From Bradyrhizobium sp. Arg816 (GTDB lineage Bacteria; Pseudomonadota; Alphaproteobacteria; Rhizobiales; Xanthobacteraceae): a stretch of 45,671 nucleotides of DNA. Both the position numbers and the translations under genes were made by a program. Below are positions 1 to 7,806 of this stretch, piece after piece. The stretch lies in NCBI RefSeq assembly GCF_029989365.1, contig NZ_JAPRAQ010000040.1, positions 1 through 45,671 on the forward strand, in the 5' to 3' direction. The notes beneath the pieces are model-generated. The model was not told the origin of the DNA, searched no databases, and was given only the letters and a program-made list of their open reading frames with translations. Every line of letters starts with the position of its first letter. The stretch's first letter is position 1.

Positions 1-54
1 CTTCGGCATCAGCGCTTCCACAAAGCTCGGCTGTCCCGTCTGCTTAACCGCCAT
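1..54 (-). CDS. N-terminus of an unknown leftward gene (partial)
   Basis: Only the first 18 codons are inside the window; the gene runs off the left edge. The ATG at 54 follows a strong GGAGGG (minus strand, 65-60) at 5-base spacing, so this is a genuine start. The peptide reads MAVKQTGQPSFVEALMPK. Polar openings of this kind occur in some rhizobial IS transposases, but 18 residues cannot settle the family. It is divergent from the binding-protein gene at 253, with about 200 bases of shared upstream DNA. Confidence 0.5.
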   Translation of the reverse strand, partial: MAVKQTGQPSFVEALMPK

Positions 55-252
55 CGCTACCCTCCAAGGCTTTGCCCGAGGGAATCACAATTGACGAATT
101 ACGCAACAGGCCCACAAGGGGAGAGGGCAACAGCACCGCCGCGCTCTGCATATTCGCCGTCCCCTCACGCATCTTTGGCTTAGCTGCCGCGACCGATTGT
201 CGCTAGAAGAGTCCCCGTAACAAAACCCAAACAACAACACAGGGAGAAACAT

Positions 253-1467
253 ATGCAGAAACTCATCGCCGCCGTCGCGGCCGGTCTCGCTCTCGCTGCC
301 ACATCAGGCGCCGCGCAGGCGCAGGTCTCCGACGATGTCGTCAAGATCGGCGTGCTCACGGACATGTCGAGCCTCTATGCGGACGCGACCGGCAAGGGCT
401 CGCTCGCCGCCGTCGAGATGGCGGTTGCCGATTACGGCGCCAAGGTCGCCGGCAAGCCGGTGCAGGTGGTCGCTGCCGATCACCAGAACAAGCCCGACGT
501 CGGCGTCAACATCGCCCGCAACTGGTACGACAACGACAAGGTCGATGCGATCTTCGACGTGCCGACATCCTCGGTGGCGCTGCCGATCTCGGCGCTGACG
601 CGCGAGAAGAACAAGATCAACATCAATTCCGGCGGCGGCTCGTCCGACATCACCGGCGTCGCCTGCTCGCCCAACACGGTACACTGGACCTACGACACCT
701 ATGCGCTGTCGAACGTTGCCGGCAAGGCGATGGTGAAGCGCGGCGAGGACACCTGGTTCTTCGTCACCGCCGACTACGCCTTCGGCATGGCGCTGCAGCG
801 CGACGCCGCCAACGTGGTCAAGGAGAGCGGCGGCAAGGTGCTCGGCGAGGTCCGCCATCCTCTCAACTCCTCGGACTTCTCGTCTTTCCTGCTCCAGGCC
901 CAGGCCTCCAAGGCCAAGGTGGTCGCGCTGGCGAATGCCGGCGGCGATACCACCAACGCGCTGAAGCAGGCCGCCGAGTTCGGACTCGTTCAGGGCGGCC
1001 AGAAGATGATCGCGCTGCTCCAGGAGATCACCGACACGCATTCGCTCGGCATCAAGGCGACGCAAGGCCTGATTGTCACCGACGCGTTCTACTGGGACAT
1101 GAACGAGGAGACGCGCGCCTTCTCGAAGCGGTTCAACGAGAAGGTCGGTCACATGCCGACGATGATCCAGGCCGGTCTGTACTCGGCGACCATGCACTAT
1201 CTGAAGGCGATCGAGGCCATCAAGACCGACGAGGCGCCGAAGGTGATGGAGCAGATGCGCAAAACGCCGGTCAACGACTTCTTCGCCAGGAACGGCAAGA
1301 TCCGTATCGACGGTCGCATGGTGCACGACATGTATCTGTTCGAGGTGAAGAAGCCGGAGGAGTCAAAGGGCGAGTGGGACCTCTACAAGCTGATCGCCAC
1401 CGTCCCCGGCGACGAGGCTTTCCGTCCGCTCGACAAGGGCGGCTGCCCGCTGGTGAAGGGGAATTGA
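253..1467 (+). CDS. ABC transporter periplasmic substrate-binding protein (branched-chain amino acid type)
   Basis: 404 residues. A Sec signal peptide occupies residues 1-23 and ends in AQA, so the mature protein is periplasmic. The rest reads as a type I periplasmic binding fold (LivJ/Peripla_BP_6 family): KIGVLTDMSSLYAD near the mature N-terminus, then alternating lobes, with GLYSATMHYLKAIEA near residue 315 as in Bradyrhizobium LivJ-like proteins. The family captures amino acids, amides or small aromatic or urea-like solutes for a LivHMGF permease. No permease or ATPase gene is adjacent, so it is an orphan receptor here and the ligand cannot be told. The start is supported by GGGAGA 6 bases upstream of the ATG. 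A palindrome and a terminator follow directly. Confidence 0.9.
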   Translation: MQKLIAAVAAGLALAATSGAAQAQVSDDVVKIGVLTDMSSLYADATGKGSLAAVEMAVADYGAKVAGKPVQVVAADHQNKPDVGVNIARNWYDNDKVDAIFDVPTSSVALPISALTREKNKININSGGGSSDITGVACSPNTVHWTYDTYALSNVAGKAMVKRGEDTWFFVTADYAFGMALQRDAANVVKESGGKVLGEVRHPLNSSDFSSFLLQAQASKAKVVALANAGGDTTNALKQAAEFGLVQGGQKMIALLQEITDTHSLGIKATQGLIVTDAFYWDMNEETRAFSKRFNEKVGHMPTMIQAGLYSATMHYLKAIEAIKTDEAPKVMEQMRKTPVNDFFARNGKIRIDGRMVHDMYLFEVKKPEESKGEWDLYKLIATVPGDEAFRPLDKGGCPLVKGN

Positions 1468-1473
1468 TCGCGC

Positions 1474-1568
1474 TCTTCGTCATTGCGAGCGAAGCGAAGC
1501 AATCCAGAAATGCGTCCACGGAGATAGCTCTGGATTGCTTCGTCGCTTCGCTCCTCGCAATGACGAAG
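1474..1568. repeat. Palindromic repeat, family A (copy 1)
   Basis: Two long inverted arms, the left beginning CTTCGTCATTGCGAGC and the right ending CTCGCAATGACGAAG, surround about 20 bases. The arms share the core CAATCCAGA. The same element is present at 16341-16420 (perfect arms) and as a single arm at 41962-41992. It could form a long RNA hairpin just after the binding-protein gene. It has no coding content. Confidence 0.85.
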
Positions 1569-1581
1569 GAAAGACACGACA

Positions 1582-1615
1582 GCGCGCCCGGTGAAAACCG
1601 GGCGCGCTTCGTTTC
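1582..1615 (+). terminator. Rho-independent terminator
   Basis: An 11-bp perfect stem (GCGCGCCCGGT / ACCGGGCGCGC) with a GAAA loop, followed by TTCGTTT. It lies 115 bases after the binding-protein gene and 20 bases before the end of the convergent PRC-barrel gene, so it probably ends the rightward transcript. Confidence 0.75.
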
Positions 1616-1634
1616 GGCCGTCACGTGAGCAGCA

Positions 1635-2165
1635 TTACTCCGAGTACTTGAACTCGGGCATGTTCTTCAGCTCGTCTTTGCTGGCGTTGAACACGGCGTG
1701 GTCCGGATACCATTTCGACGTGGACGAGGCGGTCGTAGCCGTCGTCGTCGTGGTGGTCTTCTCGGTGCCGGTCGCAGCGCCGGTGGTCGTGGTCGCCGCA
1801 GGCTTCGCGCCCGTGCCGGTATAGGCCACGGCCTCGTTGACGAACTTCAGCTTCTCGTAGGGGACGGCGACCAGATGCTCACCCATTCCGAGAAAGCCGC
1901 CGACGCCGATCACGGCGATCTTGACGTTACCGCTCTTGTCCATCAGTAGGTCGTTGATCGAGCCAATGTTCTCGTTTGCATCGTTGTAGATCTTCAGGCC
2001 CGCCATCTTCGAGGCACGCCACTCGCCCGACGCGGTCGTCATCGTCGTGGTGGTGGTGGCCGCGGGCGCCGCCTTGTCGGTGGTGGCGGTCGGGTTCTGC
2101 GCGAACGCAACGGTCGCAAGCAGTGCGGTGCCGGCAAGGCCGGCGGCGATCGATTTCATCAACAT
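1635..2165 (-). CDS. PRC-barrel domain protein, exported
   Basis: 176 residues from the ATG at 2165, chosen because AGGAGAGG lies just upstream; a longer open frame without ribosome site extends to 2291. A signal peptide covers about residues 1-22 (LLATVAFAQ). A Thr/Ala-rich linker leads to one PRC-barrel domain at about residues 46-112, with GLKIYNDANENIGSI and a glycine turn VGGFLGMGEH. A second Thr-rich linker leads to a C-terminal tail with WYPDH and KNMPEFKYS. PRC-barrel proteins of this layout in rhizobia are envelope proteins often linked to general stress; the biochemical role is unknown. A possible EcfG promoter lies upstream at 2202-2228. Convergent with the binding-protein gene. 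Confidence 0.8.
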   Translation of the reverse strand: MLMKSIAAGLAGTALLATVAFAQNPTATTDKAAPAATTTTTMTTASGEWRASKMAGLKIYNDANENIGSINDLLMDKSGNVKIAVIGVGGFLGMGEHLVAVPYEKLKFVNEAVAYTGTGAKPAATTTTGAATGTEKTTTTTTATTASSTSKWYPDHAVFNASKDELKNMPEFKYSE

Positions 2166-2201
2166 TGTTGTCCTCTCCTTCAGCAGAAAGCTTATGCGGA
2201 G

Positions 2202-2228
2202 AGAACAGCGGCCATCATCCGCAGTTCC
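2202..2228 (-). promoter_or_regulatory. Candidate EcfG-type (general stress) promoter
   Basis: On the minus strand GGAAC (2228-2224) is followed after 16-17 bases by TGTTC. This resembles the alphaproteobacterial EcfG pattern GGAAC-N16/17-cGTT, with one mismatch in the -10 element. It lies about 37 bases before the ATG of the PRC-barrel gene, leaving a leader of about 30 bases. Short degenerate motif, so only moderate support. Confidence 0.4.
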
Positions 2229-2402
2229 TTTGCTGCGGTAATTTCGTTGCGCGGTGATGGCGTTGCGCTGCGATGAAAGTTCCTGCGTCACTGAGGAACG
2301 TTTGATGGGGAACGTTCCGGATGCACAGTTCCCCGCCGACGATCATGCGCCCTGAGTCAAGCACGATCGCGGCGAGGAACGCGCCGACCTGCGTCGCTCA
2401 GG

Positions 2403-2972
2403 TCAGCTCTTGAAGTCGATCAGGAGTGCGGAGAAATCCGAACCGCCGAATGAGCTGCCGTTGGCGCCGTAGGACGCGCTCGAAGATTGCGACTGCTGGA
2501 GCGCTTGGAGGAATTGCTGGAGAATGTCCGCCGTGGTTGAGTCGGTCGACGTGCTGCTGGTCGAGTCCGTCGCGGACGATTCCGACGAGCTGTCATCCGG
2601 CGGCGGGCCGGGCGGCGGTCCGCCCGCACCACCGGGACCACCGGCGCCGCCGGGCCCCTTGGCGAAGGCGGACTGGAACACGTTCTTCAACTTGTCCGCC
2701 TGGTCCGAGGTCAGCGTCCCGTTCGACACTTCGTTGGCGATGAGATCGTCGATCTTCGACTTCACGTCGTCCTTGGAGGGACGCGTGCCACTCGACTGAT
2801 CGCTGGATCGGCTCGACTGCAAGGCCGTGTCGATATCGGTCAGCGCCGTCGAGAGCGCCGACTGGTCCGATGACGAGATCGTGCCGTCGGAAACGTCCGA
2901 TTGCAATTCCTGCTGAAGCCGCTGCAGCGGCGACTGGTAGTGACCGGCGGAGGCCGCCGAAATCGAGGTCAT
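2403..2972 (-). CDS. Uncharacterised Ser/Gly/Pro-rich protein
   Basis: 189 residues from the ATG at 2972, with GGAG just upstream; the frame stays open far beyond, but that part is antisense to the response regulator. The N-terminal half is predicted helical and carries two similar segments, DGTISSSDQSALSTAL (about residue 29) and NGTLTSDQADKLKNVF (about residue 84). Both read as helix-turn-helix pairs with Asp/Ser-rich turns, reminiscent of but not clearly EF-hands. Then come a Gly/Pro stretch (GGAGGPGG, GGPPPGPPPDD), a Ser/Thr-rich linker and a C-terminal helix ending in DFSALLIDFKS. No signal peptide. Similar proteins occur in Bradyrhizobium without known function. It is divergent from the two-component system at 3153 and may be its target. 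Confidence 0.65.
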   Translation of the reverse strand: MTSISAASAGHYQSPLQRLQQELQSDVSDGTISSSDQSALSTALTDIDTALQSSRSSDQSSGTRPSKDDVKSKIDDLIANEVSNGTLTSDQADKLKNVFQSAFAKGPGGAGGPGGAGGPPPGPPPDDSSSESSATDSTSSTSTDSTTADILQQFLQALQQSQSSSASYGANGSSFGGSDFSALLIDFKS

Positions 2973-3152
2973 GATGGCTCCGTGGCTTTTGCGGGGTTTC
3001 GTAAGCGACACCGCCACGGTATGGTTAGCGCCCTTAACGAGACCTTGTTGCTTCCCTGCCCGGGTATTGCCTGCTGTTGCGCCCGGACGGGCAGAAACAA
3101 TCCGAAACAAAAATCTTCGCCATTTGGCCCGAATCTTGGACAAACAAAGCGC

Positions 3153-3932
3153 ATGGCCAATCCCAACATCCTGGTCGTCGAGGACGACCGCGAAACCCGG
3201 ACGTTGATTGCAAAGTACCTGCGCAACAACGCCTGCAACGTCACCGCCGTGAGCGATGGCCGGGAGATGTCGCGTGCCTTGGCCGATCACCGGGTCGACC
3301 TCATCATCCTCGACGTCATGCTGCCCGGCGAAGACGGCCTGAGCCTGTGCCGCAAGGTACGCTCGGAGGCGCAGACGCCGATCATCATGCTGACCGCGCG
3401 CGGCGAGGACGTCGATCGCATCGTCGGCCTCGAGATGGGCGCGGACGACTATCTGCCAAAGCCCTTCAACCCGCGCGAGCTGCTCGCGCGCATCAACGCG
3501 GTGCTGCGCCGCCAGGCCGCAGCCCAGGCAGCAAGCTCGATCGAGGGTGCCTCCACGCTGGCCTTCGAGGGCTGGCGTATCGATCTGCGCCTGCGCGAAT
3601 TGCGCAATCCGGAAGGCGCGCGCGTCGCGGTGACCAGCGCCGAGTTCGATCTCCTGCGGACGTTCTGCGAGCGGCCCGGTCGCGTGCTGTCGCGCGACAG
3701 CCTGCTCGACCTCACGCAAGGGCGCAACACCGGCTCGTTCGAGCGCTCGATCGACGTGCTGGTCAGCCGCATCCGCCGCAAGATCGAGCCCAATCCGGCC
3801 GATCCCACCATCATCAAGACGGTGCGCTCCGGCGGCTATCTGTTCACGCCCAGAACTGAAGCGGCCAGGACTGAAGCGGCCGGGACTGAAGCAGCTGGCA
3901 ATGAAGCGGTCGCGGCGACCCTGAGCAGTTAG
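3153..3932 (+). CDS. OmpR/PhoB-family response regulator
   Basis: 259 residues from ATG 3153 (NILVVEDDRETR), where receiver homology begins; the frame is open to 2901 but that part has no homology. Receiver domain at about residues 4-116: acidic pocket EDD, phospho-acceptor Asp54 in LDVMLPGEDG, Lys103 in LPKPF. A winged-helix DNA-binding domain at about residues 140-235 ends in KTVRSGGYLF. The last 25 residues are an odd Ala/Glu/Thr tail built from a 15-base tandem repeat. The cognate kinase starts 13 bases downstream, so the two are one operon. The ribosome site is weak. The signal sensed is unknown. Confidence 0.92.
   Translation: MANPNILVVEDDRETRTLIAKYLRNNACNVTAVSDGREMSRALADHRVDLIILDVMLPGEDGLSLCRKVRSEAQTPIIMLTARGEDVDRIVGLEMGADDYLPKPFNPRELLARINAVLRRQAAAQAASSIEGASTLAFEGWRIDLRLRELRNPEGARVAVTSAEFDLLRTFCERPGRVLSRDSLLDLTQGRNTGSFERSIDVLVSRIRRKIEPNPADPTIIKTVRSGGYLFTPRTEAARTEAAGTEAAGNEAVAATLSS
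3852..3911 (+). repeat. Four tandem 15-base units inside the response-regulator tail
   Basis: Units at 3852-3866, 3867-3881, 3882-3896 and 3897-3911 follow the pattern AGGACTGAAGCGGCC with one to five changes each and encode (R/G)TEAA-type pentapeptides. In-frame repeats like this can change copy number without breaking the frame. Confidence 0.85.
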
Positions 3933-3945
3933 TGGGGCGGTCGTC

Positions 3946-5274
3946 ATGACGCCGTTCCGCTTCTTCCACCTCAAAAGCATCGGCGGGCAGATCGCCGCGC
4001 TGGTGGTGGCGTCGATCGTCGCGCTGCATCTGATCCTCACCGCGAGCTTCCTGATCAGCCGGCCGGACCGGGCCGAGCCGCCGCCCGACGCTGCCCATCA
4101 GCTCGCGGACGCGGCCCTGCTGCTCAACGGCACGGATGCGAGCGAGCGGCCGCGCATCCTCGCCAATATCGTGCGTGCGTTTCCGAATGCCGGCATCGAG
4201 TTCCTCGCGCCGGGGACCTTCTCCGTCGCCGAGGACAGCGGCGGCCCGCATCTGCGCAACGTCCGCCGGCATCTCGGCCATCAGTACAAGGTGGTCGCGT
4301 TGGCCCCGAATTTCGGCGTGCGCCGCGTCGCGGTCGAGCTTCCCGACGGCAGCGTGATCGCAGGCCGCGTCGAGCAGGGCCCGCATCCGCCGCGGTTCTG
4401 GGGCGGCCCCTGGATGATGACGCTGCTGTTCGCGCTGATCAGCGTCACGATGCTCGGCCTGTGGGCGGCCTATGCGCTGGCCGCGCCGCTGTCCTCGTTT
4501 GCCAGGGCCGCCGAGAATTTCAGCCTGGACGGGGCGGCCGATCCGCTGCCCGAGCGCGGCCCGGAGGAGATCCGCTCGGTCGCGCGCGCGCTCAACCGCA
4601 TGCATGAGCGGATCGCGCGGCTGATGTCGGATCGCACCCGGATGCTGGCGGCGATCAGCCACGACCTGCGAACGCCGATCACCCGGCTGCGCCTGCGCGC
4701 CGAGTTCATCGAGGACGAGGGCAACCGCAGGCGCATGCTGATCGACCTCGACCAGATGCGCTCGATGCTGGAATCCGTGTTGTCGCTGCTGCGCAACGAC
4801 CGCAAGATCGAGGCGGTGACGCTGGTCGACATCGCGAGCACGCTCCAGCTCATCGCCGACCAGTTCGGCGACATGGGCCATGTCGTGCGCTATGACGGTC
4901 CCGCTTCGGCGACGGCCGCCGCGCGGCCCGACGATCTGCACCGCGGCGTCACCAACCTCGTCGAGAACGCGGTGCGCTTCGGGGCCGAAGTGACGATCCG
5001 CCTCGACGTATCAGGCACCAGGCTCGTCATCGACGTCGAGGACGACGGCCCCGGCATCTCGGATACGCGCAAGCAGGAGATGCTGGAGCCGTTCGCGCGC
5101 GGCGACGACGCGCGCACCATGGACGAGCACACCGGCTTCGGGCTCGGCCTGTCGATCGCGCGCGCGATCGCGATCGCTCATGGCGGCGAGCTGTCGTTGC
5201 ACGACCGCGCGCCGCACGGGTTGATCGTGCGGATGCAGTTGCCGGTGTGGCAGCAGCCGCGGGTGGCGGCGTAA
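3946..5274 (+). CDS. Membrane sensor histidine kinase
   Basis: 442 residues. TM1 at about residues 14-37, a periplasmic sensor region at about 40-150, TM2 at about 157-178, then a HAMP linker. The dimerisation domain carries His239 in ISHDLRTPITRLR. The ATP domain shows the N box (NLVENAVRF, Asn341), G1 box (DDGPGIS, about 366-372) and G2 box (GFGLGLSIA, about 397-405). All catalytic elements are intact. It is the partner of the response regulator 13 bases upstream and phosphorylates its Asp54. The periplasmic domain resembles nothing I can name, so the stimulus is unknown. The architecture is EnvZ/RstB-like. The gene ends 2 bases before the convergent zinc-ribbon gene. Confidence 0.92.
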   Translation: MTPFRFFHLKSIGGQIAALVVASIVALHLILTASFLISRPDRAEPPPDAAHQLADAALLLNGTDASERPRILANIVRAFPNAGIEFLAPGTFSVAEDSGGPHLRNVRRHLGHQYKVVALAPNFGVRRVAVELPDGSVIAGRVEQGPHPPRFWGGPWMMTLLFALISVTMLGLWAAYALAAPLSSFARAAENFSLDGAADPLPERGPEEIRSVARALNRMHERIARLMSDRTRMLAAISHDLRTPITRLRLRAEFIEDEGNRRRMLIDLDQMRSMLESVLSLLRNDRKIEAVTLVDIASTLQLIADQFGDMGHVVRYDGPASATAAARPDDLHRGVTNLVENAVRFGAEVTIRLDVSGTRLVIDVEDDGPGISDTRKQEMLEPFARGDDARTMDEHTGFGLGLSIARAIAIAHGGELSLHDRAPHGLIVRMQLPVWQQPRVAA

Positions 5275-5276
5275 GC

Positions 5277-5477
5277 TCAGGCGGCGAGCGGCGGATGCTC
5301 GATCGCGTGCTCATCGAAGATCGCCACCGCCTCGAAGCGGTAGCCGCAGGCGTGGCATTTCCAGAGATAGGAAACGCGGCCTTCGCCCGGCTCGATCCAG
5401 TCCGGAGACGGGATCGGTGCCCCACATTGCGCGCAGGGGTTCTGCTTGGGGATGTCGCCGATGTTTGCTCGGGTCAT
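5277..5477 (-). CDS. Small zinc-ribbon protein
   Basis: 66 residues from ATG 5477, with GGGAGGA upstream at good spacing. Two CxxC knuckles, CAQCG near residue 15 and CHACGYRF near residue 42, could bind one zinc. The segment between them (PDWIEPGEG, SYLWKC) and the acidic His-rich end (FDEHAIEHPPL) are typical of small rhizobial zinc-ribbon proteins of unknown role. Convergent with the histidine kinase, 2 bases apart, with no terminator visible between them. Confidence 0.75.
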   Translation of the reverse strand: MTRANIGDIPKQNPCAQCGAPIPSPDWIEPGEGRVSYLWKCHACGYRFEAVAIFDEHAIEHPPLAA

Positions 5478-5707
5478 GGACGTCCTCCCGAATGCTGGTT
5501 TTGAATAGCGATTTTTGGGCGAACGCACGAACGGACAGACCTGCTGTCGCGTAACGCACACCGCCAACTGCAATCCTAACCTGGGTTTGAGTCGTAAAAA
5601 CGACGGCCCGGCGAAAATCGCCGCTGGCGGCGTTTCGCCACATCATCGCCGTGTTCCCACGGCCTAACGCGCACGGGTGCAGGTCCGTTCTGCCGAGGAA
5701 TAATTCA

Positions 5708-6256
5708 ATGAAAATTTTGCGTATTGCCATGCTCGCTGCGGCCGGACTGATGTTGCCGCAGGGCGCATTCGCGGGCGAAGCCGAATATGTCGAGATGGTC
5801 GCTGCCCATGCCCGCGCCAACGGCGTGCCGGAAGCGCTGGTGCATCGCGTCATCATGCGCGAGAGCCGCTATCAGCCCGGCCTGATCGGCCGCGGCGGCA
5901 CCATCGGCCTGATGCAGATCAAGCTCGCGACCGCCCGCGGGGTCGGCTACACCGGCGACGCCGCCGGCCTGCGCGATCCCAACACGAACCTCACCTACGC
6001 CGTCAAATACCTCGCCGGCGCCTATCGCGCCGCCAATGGCGACCACGCCCGAGCCGTGCGTTATTTCGCGGGCGGCTATTACTACGTTGCAAAGCGGCAG
6101 CGTCAGGAGGCCGTACAGGTCGCCAATATGGGCGACACCAATATGGGCAACGTCTGGCTCGAGCCGAACGGCAATCCGCAGCCGATGTTCGGGACGGCGC
6201 CGCATAAGAAGCTGGCCCAGCGCGTCCGCAATGCGCGGGCACAGGCCTTGAAGTAG
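5708..6256 (+). CDS. Lytic transglycosylase (SLT domain)
   Basis: 182 residues from ATG 5708 with GAGGAAT upstream. Signal peptide 1-21 (GAFAG). SLT/GEWL-type lysozyme-like domain from about residue 30: catalytic Glu52 in IMRESRYQP, then IGLMQIKLATARGVGY, the conserved GLMQI hallmark of family 1 transglycosylases, and NLTYAVKYLAGAY. Such enzymes cleave the MurNAc-GlcNAc bond in the periplasm with 1,6-anhydro product formation. The short length means an almost bare catalytic domain, as in transglycosylases that open the wall locally for secretion machines. No such machine is adjacent. The promoter of the thiamin operon begins about 40 bases downstream. Confidence 0.9.
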   Translation: MKILRIAMLAAAGLMLPQGAFAGEAEYVEMVAAHARANGVPEALVHRVIMRESRYQPGLIGRGGTIGLMQIKLATARGVGYTGDAAGLRDPNTNLTYAVKYLAGAYRAANGDHARAVRYFAGGYYYVAKRQRQEAVQVANMGDTNMGNVWLEPNGNPQPMFGTAPHKKLAQRVRNARAQALK

Positions 6257-6296
6257 CCTCTCGTGTCCCCGACAGCGGGGTTCCCGGGAACATGCG

Positions 6297-6324
6297 TTGA
6301 CACAGGCCGTCACTGGCCTACATT
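6297..6324 (+). promoter_or_regulatory. Sigma70-type promoter of the thiamin operon
   Basis: A perfect TTGACA (6297-6302) and TACATT (6319-6324) are separated by 16 bases. Transcription would start near 6331, directly at the 5' edge of the TPP riboswitch, which fits the layout expected for a riboswitch-led transcript. Confidence 0.7.
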
Positions 6325-6332
6325 AGAGCCGT

Positions 6333-6438
6333 TCCGAGGGGTGCTCCGAGGAGGAGCTGAGATACCGCTAAATGGGTCAGAAGGCCCAGGACCGCGGTGA
6401 CCCTTTGAACCTGATCCGGGTCATGCCGGCGAAGGGAC
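6333..6438 (+). promoter_or_regulatory. TPP riboswitch (thi box)
   Basis: The conserved core is clear: GGGGTGC, GCTGAGATACC, GACCCTTTGAACCTGATC, GGGTCATGCCGGCGAAGGGA. This is the thiamin pyrophosphate aptamer (RF00059 family). The aptamer's closing strand (GAAGGGA) runs into the purine-rich ribosome site of thiO (ATG 6443), so the likely mechanism is ligand-dependent masking of translation initiation; no poly-U terminator hairpin lies between. It should repress the whole thiO-S-G-E-C transcript when TPP is abundant. Confidence 0.96.
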
Positions 6439-6442
6439 AGGG

Positions 6443-7453
6443 ATGTTGCAGACCACCAATCGACCGGATTCCCCGGTATCCATCATCGGCGCAGGCATTG
6501 CAGGTGCCTGGCAGGCGCTGTTGTTCGCGCAGGCCGGCCATGCCGTAACGCTACACGAGCGCGGTGACGCCGCGATGACCGATTCCACCAGCCATTGGGC
6601 CGGCGGGATGCTCGCGCCCTGGTGCGAGGCGGAGGTCGCCGAACCCATCATCTCCAGGCTCGGCCAGCGCTCCCTGGACATCTGGCGGCGCGAGCTGCCG
6701 GACACCCCCTTCAACGGCTCGCTCGTCGTCGCCCACCCGCGCGAGCGCAACGATTTCGAGCGTTTTGCGCGGATGACCGAAGGCCACCGCCGGCTCGATG
6801 CGACCGGCCTTGCCGAGCTCGAGCCGTCGCTGGAAGGCCGCTTCCGCGACGCGCTGTTCTTCCCGACCGAGGGCCATGTCGAGCCGCGCCGCGTGCTGCC
6901 GAAGCTGCACGAGCGCATCCGCGCCGCCGGCGGCACCATCAAGTTTTCCAGCGACGTCAGCGCCGCCGAGCTCGACGGCATCGTGATCGACTGCCGCGGC
7001 CTTGGTGCGCGCGACGAGCAGCCGGAGCTTCGCGGCGTCAAGGGCGAGATGATCCTGATCGAGACCGGCGAGGTGCGGCTGGCGCGCCCGGTGCGGCTGA
7101 TCCATCCGCGCTGGCCGCTCTACGTGATCCCGCGCGAGGACAATCTGTTCATGCTGGGCGCGACCTCGATCGAGGCCGAGGACACCGGCGTCAGCGTGCG
7201 CTCGGCGCTGGAGCTGCTGGGTGCGGCCTATGCCGTGCATCCGGCCTTCGGCGAGGCGCGGATCGTCGAATTCGGCTCGGGCTTGCGCCCCGCTTTCCCC
7301 GACAATCTGCCGCGCATCGGCATTCGTGGCGGCCAGATCAGCGTCAACGGCCTCTACCGTCACGGCTTCCTTATCGCGCCGGCGCTCGCCGAGCTGACGC
7401 TGCAATACGTCCAGCGCGGCCAGATCGACAATGAGGTGATGCAATGCGCGTGA
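6443..7453 (+). CDS. thiO: Glycine oxidase / thiazole biosynthesis FAD oxidase ThiO
   Basis: 336 residues. FAD-binding Rossmann motif GAGIAG at residues 16-21, a DAO-type oxidoreductase fold, and a second conserved block VNGLYRHGFLIAPAL near the C-terminus as in ThiO. ThiO oxidises glycine to iminoglycine, the dehydroglycine donor for ThiG. The ATG lies right after the riboswitch aptamer and its purine-rich site AAGGGACAGGG. First gene of thiO-thiS-thiG-thiE-thiC, which fixes the identity against other DAO-family amine oxidases. Confidence 0.93.
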   Translation: MLQTTNRPDSPVSIIGAGIAGAWQALLFAQAGHAVTLHERGDAAMTDSTSHWAGGMLAPWCEAEVAEPIISRLGQRSLDIWRRELPDTPFNGSLVVAHPRERNDFERFARMTEGHRRLDATGLAELEPSLEGRFRDALFFPTEGHVEPRRVLPKLHERIRAAGGTIKFSSDVSAAELDGIVIDCRGLGARDEQPELRGVKGEMILIETGEVRLARPVRLIHPRWPLYVIPREDNLFMLGATSIEAEDTGVSVRSALELLGAAYAVHPAFGEARIVEFGSGLRPAFPDNLPRIGIRGGQISVNGLYRHGFLIAPALAELTLQYVQRGQIDNEVMQCA

Positions 7454-7460
7454 TCGTCCA

Positions 7461-7658
7461 ATGCTTGTGATCGTCAACGGCGAGCAGCGCGAGGTGAACT
7501 CGGCCAGCGTGGACGCGCTGCTCAGCGAGCTCGACTACGAAGGCACCCATTTCGCGATCGCGCTCAATTACGACGTCGTGCCGAAGAGCCGCTGGGCCGA
7601 GACGGCACTGAAAGCCGGCGACGAGATCGAGATCATCACGCCGCGGCAGGGAGGGTGA
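7461..7658 (+). CDS. thiS: Sulfur carrier protein ThiS
   Basis: 65 residues with a ubiquitin-like beta-grasp fold and the required C-terminal Gly-Gly (TPRQGG), the end that is adenylated and thiocarboxylated to carry sulfur to ThiG. Typical length for the family. It starts 7 bases after thiO, so the two are transcriptionally and probably translationally coupled. A near copy of its start region (GTGATCGTC) sits just upstream at the thiO stop. Confidence 0.95.
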   Translation: MLVIVNGEQREVNSASVDALLSELDYEGTHFAIALNYDVVPKSRWAETALKAGDEIEIITPRQGG

Positions 7659-7683
7659 AAATGCTGCTCTCGCCAAACACTCC

Positions 7684-7788
7684 GCTGTCATCGCCCGGCT
7701 TGATCGGGCGATCCAGTACGCCGCGGCTTCTCGCTTCCAGCCGCGCCGCCGCGGCGTACTGGATCCCCGCTTTCGCGGGGATGACAGC
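7684..7788. repeat. Palindromic repeat, family B (copy 1), inside the thi operon
   Basis: Left arm GCTGTCATCGCCCGG... and right arm ending CGGGGATGACAGC, with internal small hairpins (CGCCCGGCTTGATCGGGCG and CCCCGCTTTCGCGGGG) and matching CCAGTACGCCGCGG / CCGCGGCGTACTGG segments. Two more copies are at 9220-9322 and 36557-36661. It separates thiS from thiG. Confidence 0.88.
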
Positions 7789-7806
7789 GTCCTCTAAGGA
7801 GACACC

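Noticed and set aside
1474..1568. Family A palindrome as an IS element
   Set aside because: No coding capacity for a transposase and no target-site duplication seen; treated as a non-autonomous palindromic repeat.
2973..4040. A single 545-residue leftward gene covering 2403-4040
   Set aside because: The upstream two-thirds is antisense to the well-supported response regulator, has Arg/Ala/Gln-rich shadow composition, and only the ATG at 2972 has a ribosome site.
7445..7475. Alternative earlier start of thiS at the ATG in the thiO stop region
   Set aside because: That frame hits a stop within nine codons (TGC TTG TGA); the ATG at 7461 gives the complete ThiS.
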